Below are positions 52,344 to 61,398 of a stretch of 64,000 nucleotides of DNA, piece by piece. The number at the start of each line of letters is the position of its first letter. Within the stretch, counting starts at the first letter, position 1. The notes below the pieces were generated by a model. That model was not told where the DNA came from. It was given only the letters and a program-made list of their open reading frames with translations, and did not search any database. The DNA is taken from assembly GCF_018771565.1 (NCBI RefSeq), contig NZ_CP076326.1:1178001-1242000 (forward strand). The letters run 5' to 3'. Source of the DNA: Thermoflexus hugenholtzii. GTDB lineage: Bacteria; Chloroflexota; Anaerolineae; Thermoflexales; Thermoflexaceae. Made by a program: the position numbers and the translations under genes.

Positions 52344-53516
52344 TCAGCCTCCTGTATACACAGCCTCCAGGCGTTCCGCCAGGGCTTCCCAGCGATGATG
52401 AGCTTCTACATAGGCTCGCCCGGCAGCCCCCAGGGCCGCTCGCTCCCCCGGGCTGTCCAGCAACCGCAACACGGCGGCTGCGAAAGCTTCCCCGCCTTCC
52501 GCGATCACCAGATCCCGTCCAGGGACCGCGCTTAAGCCTCCCTGAACGGGCGGTGTGGCGACGACCGGCGTGCCCATCGCCAGCGCCTCCAGCACCTTGT
52601 TCTGGATCCCCACCGCATACCGCAAGGGGCACACGGCCAGCGTGGCCCGGGCCAGATACGGCCGGAGATCCGGAACCGTCCCTACGATCTCCACCCGGGG
52701 ATCGCGAGCCGCCCGACGCAGCCACGCTGGGGGGTTCCGGCCGACGATCTGCACGCGGACCTCCGGGCGATGGGCCCAGATCCGTGGCATGATGTCGCGG
52801 ATCAGATCCAGGGCCGCCGCAAGGTTGGCGTGATAGCTCATCTTCCCCGTGAAGATCAGCGTGGCCGGATCCCGGGGGACCGCCTGAGGGCGGAAGAACT
52901 CCAGGTCCACCCCGTTCGGAATGACCGCCAGGGAGGCCCGGCCATCCGGGGCCAGGGCACGCAACGCCGCCGCGTCCTCGGGGGAGGAGATCAGGATGCG
53001 GGGGAACCGCGATAGCCATCCCGCCTCGAACCGCCGCGTCCGTTCCAGCTCCAGACGGGCCAGATAACGGACCCGGGCGGTGGGAGCCAGGGCTTGCGCC
53101 TGAGCGAACAGGCGGGTGATGCTGTCCACCGCGTCGAAGACCAGACGCTCGGGAGGGACCTCTTGGGCGAAGAGCGCCCCGCGCAGATGCTCCACATGGA
53201 TCACCTCCCAGCCCTCCCGAAGGCTCTGACGCAGGGCCTCCCGCAGGCCCGGATGATCCGCGTAACCGGCCTGCAACGGCTCCCCCCGCGCCCAGGCTCG
53301 CACGGCATTCCAGAGCGTGCGCCCTCGGGAGAGCGGGAAACCGCGCACATCGACCCCGAGCGATTTCAAGGCCTCCGACGCCGCCTCGCGATCCTCCGGA
53401 GGCTGAACCGCCAGCACCCGGATCCGATGACCTCGCCGGGCCAGGGCTTGCACGAACCCAAAGGGCCGGATCCGAATCGGCGAAGGCGGATACGGGAGCA
53501 CCATCAGGATGCGCAT
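52344..53516 (-). CDS. Glycosyltransferase family 4 (sugar transferase, PEP-CTERM/EpsH-type)
   Basis: 390 residues. MRILMVLPYPPSPIRIRPFG and VIHVEHLRGALFAQ form the N-terminal domain, with IPNGVDLEFFRP at the domain boundary. In the C-terminal donor domain, LIFTGKMSYHANLAAALDLI and VCPLRYAVGIQNKVLEALAMGTPVVATPPVQGGL give the donor-binding motif, with Lys-x-Glu in NKVLEALA. This subtype is common in exopolysaccharide clusters. It is transcribed away from the large glycan cluster that starts at 53841. Confidence 0.92.
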   Translation of the reverse strand: MRILMVLPYPPSPIRIRPFGFVQALARRGHRIRVLAVQPPEDREAASEALKSLGVDVRGFPLSRGRTLWNAVRAWARGEPLQAGYADHPGLREALRQSLREGWEVIHVEHLRGALFAQEVPPERLVFDAVDSITRLFAQAQALAPTARVRYLARLELERTRRFEAGWLSRFPRILISSPEDAAALRALAPDGRASLAVIPNGVDLEFFRPQAVPRDPATLIFTGKMSYHANLAAALDLIRDIMPRIWAHRPEVRVQIVGRNPPAWLRRAARDPRVEIVGTVPDLRPYLARATLAVCPLRYAVGIQNKVLEALAMGTPVVATPPVQGGLSAVPGRDLVIAEGGEAFAAAVLRLLDSPGERAALGAAGRAYVEAHHRWEALAERLEAVYTGG

Positions 53517-53840
53517 CCTGCTCTTTCCTCCCGCTCACCTGTCATCGGAACTTTTATACAGCCGTCCGGTTAGAATCCCAGCACAAACGGGTTAGAAACA
53601 CGCGCCAAGCTCCCAAACCGAGGCTTGGGCCAATCCCCGGGATATAAGGGCGTCGCCCGTTGCCGAAGGCTTACCGCCTTCTAACCCCCTCGATACAGCC
53701 TCCCAACCCCCCGCTTTTACAGTGAGGCCAGGGCGAAGGGCACGCCTTCGGCGCCCCATTCTTGTTCACGGGAGCGATCGATCGTGATGAATGAAACCGT
53801 TCCGCAGGTGCGTGGGATCCCGGTTCCCTCGAGGGTTGCC
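53517..53840. other. Intergenic regulatory stretch with repeated octamer
   Basis: 324 nt between the divergent GT4 and aminotransferase genes. The octamer GGTTAGAA occurs at 53568-53575 and 53590-53597 (22 bp apart, same strand) and inverted at 53679-53686. An inverted pair CCAAGC...GCTTGG and a CGAAGG...CCTTCG hairpin also occur. No gene is supported here; a short frame upstream of the aminotransferase (from 53784) may be its N-terminal extension. Confidence 0.5.
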
Positions 53841-54932
53841 ATGAAAATCCCGATGGCGCGTCCGCTGATCGACGAGGAAACCCGCCAGGCCGTCCTGGAG
53901 GTGCTGGAATCGGGGCGCTTGGCCCAGGGCCCCCGCGTGCTGGAGTTCGAGGAACGCTTCGCGGAGTGGAACGAGGTGCCTTTCGCCATCGCCGTGTCCA
54001 GCGGGACCGCGGCGTTGCTCCTCGCGCTGATGGCCCTCGGGGTCGGCCCGGGCGATGAGGTGATCACCACGCCCCTCACCTTCGCCGCCACCGCCAACGT
54101 GGTCCTGTTCGTAGGAGCCCGCCCGGTGTTCGCCGACATCGACCCGATGACGCTGAACCTGGATCCCGAGGCGGTGGAGCGACGGATCACCGCCCGCACC
54201 CGGGCCATCCTTCTGGTCCATCTGTATGGCAACCCGTGCGAAATGGAAGCGTTTCAGGAGCTGGCGGAGCGTTACGGCCTGGCCCTGATTGAGGATGCCG
54301 CCCATGCGCCCGGCGCGCTGTATCAGGGAAAGCCGGTGGGATCCTTCGGCATCGGATGCTTCTCGTTCTATGCCACCAAGAACATAACCACCGGGGAAGG
54401 CGGCATGATCACCACCGGCGATCCCCGCCTGGCCCGCCGTCTGCGGATGCTGCGGGATCACGGCCAATCCGCCAAATACGTCCACGAGATCCTCGGATTG
54501 AACTTCCGCATGACGGAGCTCCAGGCGGCCATCGGGATCGGCCAGCTGATCCATATCGACAGCTGGAACGCCCGACGTCGGGCTCTCGCCGCCATTTACG
54601 ATGCTCGCCTTCGAGGGGTCGACAAGCTGGCCATCACCCCCCGGAGCACTCCCGTTTATCATCTCTACACCATCCGTGTCCCGGCCGGGCTCCGGGATGT
54701 GCTCCGCCAGCGCCTGGAGGAGGCCGGGATCGAGACCGGCGTCCATTACCCGATCCCCCTCTATCGTCAGCCGCTTTATCAGCGTCTGGGCTACAACGAC
54801 TCCCTCCCGGTCGCGGAGCGCGCCACGCAGGAGGTGCTCTCCCTTCCCATCCATCCCGCCCTCCGCGAGGAGGAGATCCTGTATGTCATTGAGACCGTGA
54901 ACACGTTGATGGACGAGCTGACAGGAGGTTGA
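53841..54932 (+). CDS. DegT/DnrJ/EryC1/StrS-family aminotransferase
   Basis: 363 residues from ATG 53841, chosen because the family begins MKIPxAxPLI and GAGGG lies six bases upstream; a GTG/ATG at 53784-53787 would add 18-19 residues. The PLP lysine is K180 in FYATKNITTGEGG. AVSSGTAALLLALMALGVGPGDEVITTP and LIEDAAHAPGALYQG (Asp binding PLP nitrogen) are standard. It installs an amino group on a nucleotide-activated ketosugar. With the downstream Gfo/Idh and epimerase genes it likely makes an N-acylated aminosugar. Confidence 0.92.
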   Translation: MKIPMARPLIDEETRQAVLEVLESGRLAQGPRVLEFEERFAEWNEVPFAIAVSSGTAALLLALMALGVGPGDEVITTPLTFAATANVVLFVGARPVFADIDPMTLNLDPEAVERRITARTRAILLVHLYGNPCEMEAFQELAERYGLALIEDAAHAPGALYQGKPVGSFGIGCFSFYATKNITTGEGGMITTGDPRLARRLRMLRDHGQSAKYVHEILGLNFRMTELQAAIGIGQLIHIDSWNARRRALAAIYDARLRGVDKLAITPRSTPVYHLYTIRVPAGLRDVLRQRLEEAGIETGVHYPIPLYRQPLYQRLGYNDSLPVAERATQEVLSLPIHPALREEEILYVIETVNTLMDELTGG

Positions 54933-54933
54933 G

Positions 54934-55971
54934 ATGAAACCGGTGCGTGTGGGGGTGGTCGGAGTGGGCTCCATGGGGGAGCGGCACTGCCGGGTGCTGG
55001 GATCCCTGCGTGGGGTGGAACTGGTGGGCGTTTATGACCGCTGTGGTGAGCGGGCGCTGGAGGTCGCTGCCCGCTATGAGACCCGGGCGTTCGCCCGCCT
55101 GGAGGATCTGGCCGCCGCGGTGGAGGCTGCCACCATCGCCACCCCCACGCCCACCCATGCGGAGATCGCCCTGGAGCTGATCGAACGAGATGTGGCGGTC
55201 ATGATCGAGAAACCCATGGCCACCTCCACCATCGAGGCCATGGCCATCTGCGAAGCCGCCCGCCGCCGTTGCGTCCCGGTCCAGGTCGGCCACATCGAGC
55301 GCTTCAACCCCGTCTACACCGAGCTTAAGGCCATCCTGGGCGCGATGCGACTGATCAGCCTGACCTTCCGGCGTCTGAGCCCCTACGCGGTCAGCAACCA
55401 CGACGCCGATGTGATCCTGGATCTCATGGTCCACGACCTGGATTTGGCCATCGATCTGATCGGCGCCCCGCCGGCCCGCATCTACCCGGTGGGACGCCAG
55501 GTGTTCTCCGAAGCGGTGGACTACGCCATCCTGACCATGGAGTTCCCGGACGGGGAGCTGGCCACCCTCTTCGCCTCCCGGGTGACCGAGCAGAAAGTCC
55601 GCGCCATTGAGATCACCGCGGCCGAGGCTTACATCGAAGCCGATCTCCTGAACAAGGGGATCACGGTTTACCGCTACACGATCCCGATCTACACCAACGA
55701 CAACCAGCCGGTGAAATACCGCCAGGAAGGGTGGATGGAACGGATCGGGATCCCCATGGCGGAGCCCCTGGCTCTGGAGCTCCAGCACTTCGTAGACTGC
55801 GTGCGAACCGGGAAGACGCCTCAGGTCTCCGCGCAGGATGGCCTGCGGGTCATCCAGCTGGCGGAACGGATCCGAACGCTTCTGTATCAGGGAGCGGCCG
55901 TGGCGCTCCGCTTTCCATCCCTCGCCGCCCCCGTCGGGGCGAATCCCCAGCTTTCGGAGGTCGAACGTTGA
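54934..55971 (+). CDS. Gfo/Idh/MocA-family NAD(P)-dependent sugar oxidoreductase
   Basis: 345 residues. VGVVGVGSMGERHCRVLGSL is the Rossmann loop. IEKPMATSTIEA is the catalytic EKP motif near residue 90, and YAVSNHDADVILDLMVHDLDLAIDLIG (two blocks) supplies the conserved DxxxH. WlbA-type enzymes of this family oxidise the C3 hydroxyl of UDP-sugar uronates before transamination, which matches the adjacent DegT gene. The ATG lies 1 nt after the aminotransferase stop, behind AGGAGG. Its own stop overlaps the following TTG start. Confidence 0.92.
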   Translation: MKPVRVGVVGVGSMGERHCRVLGSLRGVELVGVYDRCGERALEVAARYETRAFARLEDLAAAVEAATIATPTPTHAEIALELIERDVAVMIEKPMATSTIEAMAICEAARRRCVPVQVGHIERFNPVYTELKAILGAMRLISLTFRRLSPYAVSNHDADVILDLMVHDLDLAIDLIGAPPARIYPVGRQVFSEAVDYAILTMEFPDGELATLFASRVTEQKVRAIEITAAEAYIEADLLNKGITVYRYTIPIYTNDNQPVKYRQEGWMERIGIPMAEPLALELQHFVDCVRTGKTPQVSAQDGLRVIQLAERIRTLLYQGAAVALRFPSLAAPVGANPQLSEVER

Positions 55972-57131
55972 AGATCGTGTCCGTGGTGGGAGCCCGCCCC
56001 GAGTTCATCCAGGCCGCGCCGGTCAGCCGGGCCTTGCGGCAAGAACACCATGAGGTGCTGGTCCACACCGGCCAGCACTATGACGACCGCATGTCCCGCA
56101 TCTTCTTCGAGGACCTGGATCTGCCACAGCCGGATTACAACCTGGGGGTGGGCTCCGGGCCTCACGGCCGCCAGACCGGCGAGATGATGGCCCGCCTGGA
56201 GGAGGTCCTGTTCCGGGAACAGCCGGACCTGGTCATCGTGCGGGGGGACACCAACTCCACCCTGGCCGGGGCTCTGGCGGCAGCGAAGCTGCACATCCCG
56301 CTGGCCCACATCGAGGCCGGCGAGCGCAGCTTCAACAAACGGATGCCGGAAGAGATCAACCGGCTGGTGGCCGACCGCCTGGCTGATCTCCACTTCTGCA
56401 TCACCCGACGCGCGGTGCAGCATCTGGCCCGGGAGGGGATCACCGAAGGGGTTTTCTTCGTCGGGGATGTGATGCTGGATGCAGTGCGGATCTACCTGCC
56501 CCGCGCGCTGGAACGAGCGCCCGCCCTGCTGGAGCAGCTCGACCTTTCGCCCGGCGGATACTTGCTGGTCACCGTCCACCGGGCCGGCAACACCGACTCC
56601 CCTCACCGTCTCGCCGGGATCCTCTCCGCCCTGAACGCCATCCCGGAGCCCATCCTGTTCCCGGTTCATCCCCGAACCCGTCAGGCCCTGGAGCGCTATG
56701 GCCTGCAAGCAGCGGATCATGTCCGTCTGATCGAGCCGGTGGGCTACCTGGACATGCTCGCCCTGGAGGTCCACGCCCGGATGATCCTCACGGACTCCGG
56801 CGGGGTCCAGCGGGAGGCGTATTTCCTCGGCATCCCCTGCCTCACCCTGCGGGAGGAGACCGAGCTGATGGAGACCGTGGAAGTGGGATGGAACCTCCTG
56901 GTTGGGACGGATCCCCGCCGCATCGTAGAGGCATGGCGGTCCTTCCGGCCCCGCGGCCCCCGTCCGCCGCTGTTCGGGGATGGCCACGCAGCGGAGCGGA
57001 TCGCCGCGGTGCTCCGCCAGAGCCCTCCGCGCTTCGGCCAGCACTACCGCCGGCCGGATCAAATACGGCTGCGGCCGCTCGAGGAACGAGAACTTTCCCT
57101 GATCCCTTCCCCGGGTTGGGGATCCGGCTGA
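55968..57131 (+). CDS. wecB: UDP-N-acetylglucosamine 2-epimerase (non-hydrolysing)
   Basis: 387 residues from a TTG at 55968 with GGAGG seven bases upstream. KIVSVVGARPEFIQAAPVS and VHTGQHYDDRMSRIFF open the enzyme. VIVRGDTNSTLAGALAA, HIEAGERSFNKRMPEEINR and LTDSGGVQREAYFLGIP are the conserved catalytic and UDP-binding segments. It converts UDP-GlcNAc to UDP-ManNAc (or a 2,3-diacetamido analogue in WlbD/WbpI-type enzymes). The DegT and Gfo/Idh neighbours favour the diacetamido-mannuronate-like type. A 35-residue C-tail beyond the usual end is present. Confidence 0.93.
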   Translation: MKIVSVVGARPEFIQAAPVSRALRQEHHEVLVHTGQHYDDRMSRIFFEDLDLPQPDYNLGVGSGPHGRQTGEMMARLEEVLFREQPDLVIVRGDTNSTLAGALAAAKLHIPLAHIEAGERSFNKRMPEEINRLVADRLADLHFCITRRAVQHLAREGITEGVFFVGDVMLDAVRIYLPRALERAPALLEQLDLSPGGYLLVTVHRAGNTDSPHRLAGILSALNAIPEPILFPVHPRTRQALERYGLQAADHVRLIEPVGYLDMLALEVHARMILTDSGGVQREAYFLGIPCLTLREETELMETVEVGWNLLVGTDPRRIVEAWRSFRPRGPRPPLFGDGHAAERIAAVLRQSPPRFGQHYRRPDQIRLRPLEERELSLIPSPGWGSG

Positions 57132-57201
57132 AGCGCCCCAGGGATCCAGGGATGGCCAGGGACATCGTGGAAAGGTTCCCAAGCAGGGAAAGGAGTCAGC
57201 C

Positions 57202-58815
57202 ATGAACGGAGCCGCGCTTCTGGTGGAAAGCCTGCAGCAACAGGGCGTCTCGGTGATCTTCGGTCTGCCGGGCGATGAAGTCGCGTTCTTCGAGGCGCTC
57301 CGGGGCAGCCCCATCCGGTTCATCACCGTGCGCCATGAACAGGCTGCCGCCTTCATGGCGGATGCCTACGGCCGGCTGACCGGGCGCCCAGGGGTCTGTT
57401 TCTCCACCCTGGGGCCTGGGGCCACCAACCTGGCCACCGGCCTGGCCAACGCCTTGCTGGACCGCTCCCCCGTGGTGGCCCTTTCCGATCAGGTCCCCAC
57501 GGACCAGATGCGACCTGGAGTTCATCAGTATATCGACCTTGTGTCCATGTTCGGGCCGATCACCAAATGGAGCGCTGTGATCCGCGACCCGGAGCTCATC
57601 CCCCCCACCCTGGAATACGCCTTCCGGGTTGCCCGGGCGGAACGGCCCGGACCGGTGCACCTCACCCTTCCGGTGAACGTGCTGGAGCGGGAGTGCTTCC
57701 TGTTCCAACTGGGCAGCGAGCTTCCGGAGCGTCCGCTCTCCCGGGGCGGTCGCCCGGACCCCCGGGCGCTGCAACAGATGGCCGCGTGGCTTCGCGAGGC
57801 CCGGGCCCCGGTCCTGCTCGTGGGCAATCTCCCTCTGCGCGCAGGGTTTCTGGAGGCCCTGCGCCGTTTCATCGAAGCCTACCAGATCCCAACCCTGACC
57901 ACTTATATGGGCAAGGGAGCCCTGCCCGAGGACCATCCCCTCTGTCTGGGGGTGATCAGCCGTCACGCCCGGGGGGAGCTCGTGGGCCTGTTCACTGCAT
58001 GTGATCTCATCCTCACCATCGGCTACGACGAGGTGGAGGGTGTCAAGCCCAGCCTGTGGATGGTCGGGAACCACAAGCGCGTGGTCTGCATGGACAGCGT
58101 GATGGAGGGGGAGAGCCCGCTGCTCTCCGCCGACCTCACCCTCGCCGGGGATGTGGCGGCGATCCTGGAAGAGCTGACGGCCCTCGCCCCGGCCGACCGC
58201 CAGCCCTGGCTGGAGGTGACCGCCGTGCGGGAAGCGATGCAACGGCCCCTGCAACGGCCGCTGGCGGAAACCGCGCCGCTCTCCCCTGCTGCGATCACCC
58301 GGACGCTGTCCCGTATGCTTCCGGATCGCGGTGTGATCACCGTGGACGTCGGGCTCAACAAGTATGCCATGGGCCTGACCTATCGCATCCGGGGAAGCCA
58401 GCGGATCCTCTTCTCCAACGGGCTTTCCGCGATGGGGTTCGCGCTCCCCGCCGCCCTGGGCGCTCGCCTGGCCTGCCCCGAGGAGCCCATCGTGGCGGTC
58501 AGCGGCGACGGCGGGTTCCTGATGAACGTCCAGGAGCTGGAAACCAGCGCCCGCCACGGGCTCCCGGTGATCGCCCTGGTGCTGCGGGACAACGCCCTGG
58601 GGTTGATCCACCGGATGCAGATGGCGCGCTTCGGAGATGCCGTGGGCACCACGCTGGGGAACCCGGACCTGCCGACCCTGGCCGCCGCCTTTGGTGCGAG
58701 GGGCATCACCGTGGACAGCGTGGACATCCTGGCGGACGTCCTGATCGAAGCCCTCTCCTCCCACCAGACATGGGTAGTCGACGTTCCAACTTCCTATGAG
58801 GGATGGCTCCAATGA
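57202..58815 (+). CDS. Thiamine pyrophosphate-dependent enzyme, acetolactate synthase-like
   Basis: 537 residues. FGLPGDEVAFFEAL and TVRHEQAAAFMADAYGRLTG place the catalytic Glu. GPGATNLATGLANALLDRSP follows in the PYR domain. The TPP/Mg motif is AVSGDGGFLMNVQELETSARHGLP with LRDNALGLI. The central domain lacks an obvious FAD-binding pattern, so it may not be a true acetolactate synthase. Sulfopyruvate, oxalyl or glycan-linked TPP decarboxylases share this outline. It lies between the 2-epimerase and an ATP-grasp gene (ATGA overlap) in a glycan cluster. Confidence 0.85.
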   Translation: MNGAALLVESLQQQGVSVIFGLPGDEVAFFEALRGSPIRFITVRHEQAAAFMADAYGRLTGRPGVCFSTLGPGATNLATGLANALLDRSPVVALSDQVPTDQMRPGVHQYIDLVSMFGPITKWSAVIRDPELIPPTLEYAFRVARAERPGPVHLTLPVNVLERECFLFQLGSELPERPLSRGGRPDPRALQQMAAWLREARAPVLLVGNLPLRAGFLEALRRFIEAYQIPTLTTYMGKGALPEDHPLCLGVISRHARGELVGLFTACDLILTIGYDEVEGVKPSLWMVGNHKRVVCMDSVMEGESPLLSADLTLAGDVAAILEELTALAPADRQPWLEVTAVREAMQRPLQRPLAETAPLSPAAITRTLSRMLPDRGVITVDVGLNKYAMGLTYRIRGSQRILFSNGLSAMGFALPAALGARLACPEEPIVAVSGDGGFLMNVQELETSARHGLPVIALVLRDNALGLIHRMQMARFGDAVGTTLGNPDLPTLAAAFGARGITVDSVDILADVLIEALSSHQTWVVDVPTSYEGWLQ

Positions 58816-59945
58816 AGAAACGTCCGAAGCGCATCCTGTTGCTGGGCGCAGGGGGACCACCGGGGATCAACGTGATCCGCTCCTGGCGGGAAGCCCCTGA
58901 GCCCTTTTACATCGTGGGAACCGATATGAACCCCTTCCATCTGGAATGGGTGCCCGCCGACCGGGTCTATCTGGTCCCACCGGTCGATCACCCGGATTAC
59001 CTGGATGCGATCGCGGAGATCGTCGAGCGCGAGGAGATCGACCTGATCCACGCCCAGCCCGACGTGGAGGTCCGCGCCCTCTCGGAGAACCGAGAGCGGT
59101 TCCCGGCCCGCGTGTTCCTTCCGCGGAAGGAGACCGTCCGGCTGCTGCAGGACAAACAGGCTTCGGCGGAGCGCTGGCGTCAGGCCGGGATCCACACGTT
59201 CCCCACGGTGCCGGTGGAAACCCCGGAGGATCTGGAGCGGGCGGTGGAGATCATCGGGCTCCCCCTCTGGTTGCGCGCCCGAGAGGGGGCAGGGGCGCGG
59301 GGCGCCACCCTGGTGGAGCGCATCGAGACCGGCATCCACTGGATCGCCTACTGGCGATCCCGGGGCGTGCGCTGGGAGTTCATCGCCCAGCCCTACTTCT
59401 CCGGCCGGGAGTTCGCCTGGCAATCCCTCTGGAAGGACGGGCGGCTCATCGTCTCCCAGGGACGACAGCGGATCGAATACATCTACCCCCACCTGGCGCC
59501 CTCCGGCCGCACGGGGACCAGCGCGGTGACGGTGACCGTGCATGACGAGCGGGTCAACGAGGTCGCCACGCGATGTGTGCTGGCGGTGGATCCGCAGGCG
59601 ACCGGCGTCTTCAGCGTGGACCTGATGGAAGACGAGCGGGGCAACCTGTTCCCCACCGAGATCAACGCCGGCCGCTTCTTCACCACCACGTATTTCTACA
59701 CGCGGGCGGGTTGCAACATGCCCTACTACATGATCCGGCTGGCCTTCGACGAGCCCATCCCGGAGCTCCCCCCCTATAACGCCCTGCCGGCCGGCCTTTA
59801 CTGGATCCGCCACATCGACTGCCCCGCCGTCCTGGTCCCCCACGGCGCCCTGCGCGTGCAACGGGAGCCCGGCCTGACCCGATGCGACGGCGCAGGTTTC
59901 CTTCAGGCCATCGAGGCGATGTGGCGCGCCCCCGCATCGCGATGA
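58812..59945 (+). CDS. ATP-grasp protein, carbamoyl-phosphate-synthase large-chain-like
   Basis: 377 residues from ATG 58812, which overlaps the TPP-enzyme stop (ATGA). The N-terminal pre-ATP domain has KRILLLGAGGPPGINVIRSW. The ATP-grasp core has VRLLQDKQASAERWRQAGIHTFP, LPLWLRAREGAGARGATLV and FSVDLMEDERGNLFPTEINAGRFF, the last supplying Mg-binding Glu and Asn. ATP-grasp enzymes form an acyl-phosphate and ligate an amine or thiol. Its acceptor here is unknown; coupling to the TPP enzyme suggests a joint modification of a sugar or small-acid substrate. Confidence 0.87.
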   Translation: MKKRPKRILLLGAGGPPGINVIRSWREAPEPFYIVGTDMNPFHLEWVPADRVYLVPPVDHPDYLDAIAEIVEREEIDLIHAQPDVEVRALSENRERFPARVFLPRKETVRLLQDKQASAERWRQAGIHTFPTVPVETPEDLERAVEIIGLPLWLRAREGAGARGATLVERIETGIHWIAYWRSRGVRWEFIAQPYFSGREFAWQSLWKDGRLIVSQGRQRIEYIYPHLAPSGRTGTSAVTVTVHDERVNEVATRCVLAVDPQATGVFSVDLMEDERGNLFPTEINAGRFFTTTYFYTRAGCNMPYYMIRLAFDEPIPELPPYNALPAGLYWIRHIDCPAVLVPHGALRVQREPGLTRCDGAGFLQAIEAMWRAPASR

Positions 59946-59992
59946 GCGGATGGGATGCGGGAGGAAGACCCTCTCGGAAGGAGCGAAACACG

Positions 59993-60190
59993 ATGGAGCG
60001 TGCAGAGGTTGAGAGACACTTACAGGCGTTGCGGATGGAGATCGCCCATCTGATCCGGAACGGGGAAGATGAGGAAGGGCTCCGTCTTCGCGCGCTGCTG
60101 GCGGAGCTGGAGCGCTGGGAGGCGATCCGGTTGAACGGCGGCGCTGCCCCTCGCGGGATCCGGAGCCCGTTGTCCGAACAGACCCCCTGA
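59993..60190 (+). CDS. Small helical hypothetical protein, 65 aa
   Basis: From ATG 59993: ERAEVERHLQALRMEIAHLI and EGLRLRALLAELERWEAIRL form two predicted helices with heptad-like spacing, followed by a short Gly/Pro-rich tail. It lies between the ATP-grasp gene and the GT2 gene (23 nt) on the same strand. No homolog recognised; it could be a small adaptor for the adjacent enzymes, or a chance frame. A GGAAGGAG precedes the start. Confidence 0.55.
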   Translation: MERAEVERHLQALRMEIAHLIRNGEDEEGLRLRALLAELERWEAIRLNGGAAPRGIRSPLSEQTP

Positions 60191-60213
60191 GACCGGCACG
60201 GGAGGGATGCACC

Positions 60214-60996
60214 TTGCCTGGCGAGATCCGATATACCCTGATCATCCCCTGCTACAACGAGGCGGAGACCATCCCCCACCTCCGGGAGGCCCTCCGGCCG
60301 GTGATCGAGCAGCTGAAGGGCGACGGCGGGGTGGAGGTGCTCTTCGTGGACGACGGGAGCACCGATGGCACCGGGGATCTCCTGCGAGCGATCTTCGCGG
60401 GCTGGCCCTTCGTGCGGATCCTGAGCCATCCCCACAACCGGGGCCTGGGGGCTGCCTTGCGGACCGGATTCCAGGCGGCCCGGGGGGAGATCGTGATCAC
60501 GACCGACAGCGATGGGACCTATCCCTTCGAAGAGATCCTCACGCTGCTGCGGCATCTACGGGAGAACGTGGATCTGGTGACCGCCTCGCCGTATGCCCCC
60601 GGCGGAGGGATCGAGGGCGTGCCCCCCTGGCGCCAGCTGTTCAGCTTCGGCGCTTCGTTCCTCTACCGGATGATCCTGCGCTCTCCGGTGCGCACCTACA
60701 CCGCCCTCTTCCGCGCCTACCGCCGCCGCGTCCTGGAGGCGATCTCCATTGAGACAGACGGCTATGTTGCGGTGGCGGAGATCATGGCCAAGGCCATCCG
60801 ACGGGGGTTCCGCGTGGCGGAATATCCGACCACCCTGCGGGTTCGCCGCTTCGGGCGTTCGAAAATGAAGATCCTGCGCACCATCCTGGCCCACCTCCGC
60901 TTGATGGCCCGCCTGGTCCTCCCGGTGAGGACTGCGCCCTCCCTTCCCACCGGTCCTCTCCAGATGGCGGACAAAGAATCCGGAGGTCTTCGATGA
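60214..60996 (+). CDS. Glycosyltransferase family 2 (polyprenyl-phosphate transferase-like)
   Basis: 260 residues from a TTG start. TLIIPCYNEAETIPHLREAL, LFVDDGSTDGTGDLLRAIF, HNRGLGAALRTGFQAARGEI and TTDSDGTYPFEEI form the GT2 core with D-x-D in TDSDG. RSPVRTYTALFRAYRRRVLEAI and VAEYPTTLRVRRFGRSKMKIL match DPM1/ArnC-like polyprenol-phosphate glycosyltransferases, without C-terminal membrane helices. It would load a sugar onto undecaprenyl phosphate for flipping. Its stop overlaps the small membrane protein start by 4 nt. Confidence 0.9.
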   Translation: MPGEIRYTLIIPCYNEAETIPHLREALRPVIEQLKGDGGVEVLFVDDGSTDGTGDLLRAIFAGWPFVRILSHPHNRGLGAALRTGFQAARGEIVITTDSDGTYPFEEILTLLRHLRENVDLVTASPYAPGGGIEGVPPWRQLFSFGASFLYRMILRSPVRTYTALFRAYRRRVLEAISIETDGYVAVAEIMAKAIRRGFRVAEYPTTLRVRRFGRSKMKILRTILAHLRLMARLVLPVRTAPSLPTGPLQMADKESGGLR

Positions 60997-61364
60997 GGGG
61001 AGCGCTGGGATATCTGCTGGTCAGCATTGTGTGCGCCGTCATCGGTCAGCTCCTGCTGAAACAGGGCATGCGGGAGATGGGGCCCGTGACCCTGAGCCCG
61101 TCCGGGCTCCCGGCGCTGATCCTCCGCCTGGCCACCAACCCCTGGGTGGTGGTGGGGATGAGCCTGTATCTGGGAGGAAGCCTGTTCTGGCTGACCGCGC
61201 TGTCGCGGATCGAGCTGAGCCTGGCTTACCCTTTCGCAGGGCTCAACTACGTGCTGATCGTCATCGCCTCGTATCTGCTGTTCGGGGAATCCCTGAACCC
61301 CATGCGAGTGATCGGCGTGCTGCTCATCGCCCTGGGGGTCAGCCTGGTGGCGCGCAGCGCGTGA
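60993..61364 (+). CDS. Four-helix EamA/SMR-like protein (ArnE/ArnF-type flippase candidate)
   Basis: 123 residues with four membrane segments: LGYLLVSIVCAVIGQLLL, WVVVGMSLYLGGSLFWLTAL, LSLAYPFAGLNYVLIVIASYLLFGE and VIGVLLIALGVSLVA. The half-sized EamA fold matches small multidrug resistance-like ArnE/ArnF proteins that move undecaprenyl-phosphate-linked sugars across the membrane. The overlap with the ArnC-like GT2 gene makes a flippase role likely (inference). The ATG overlaps that gene's stop. Confidence 0.85.
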   Translation: MRGALGYLLVSIVCAVIGQLLLKQGMREMGPVTLSPSGLPALILRLATNPWVVVGMSLYLGGSLFWLTALSRIELSLAYPFAGLNYVLIVIASYLLFGESLNPMRVIGVLLIALGVSLVARSA

Positions 61365-61398
61365 GGGCGATCTTCAGATAACCCGGCCCGGAGGGAAA

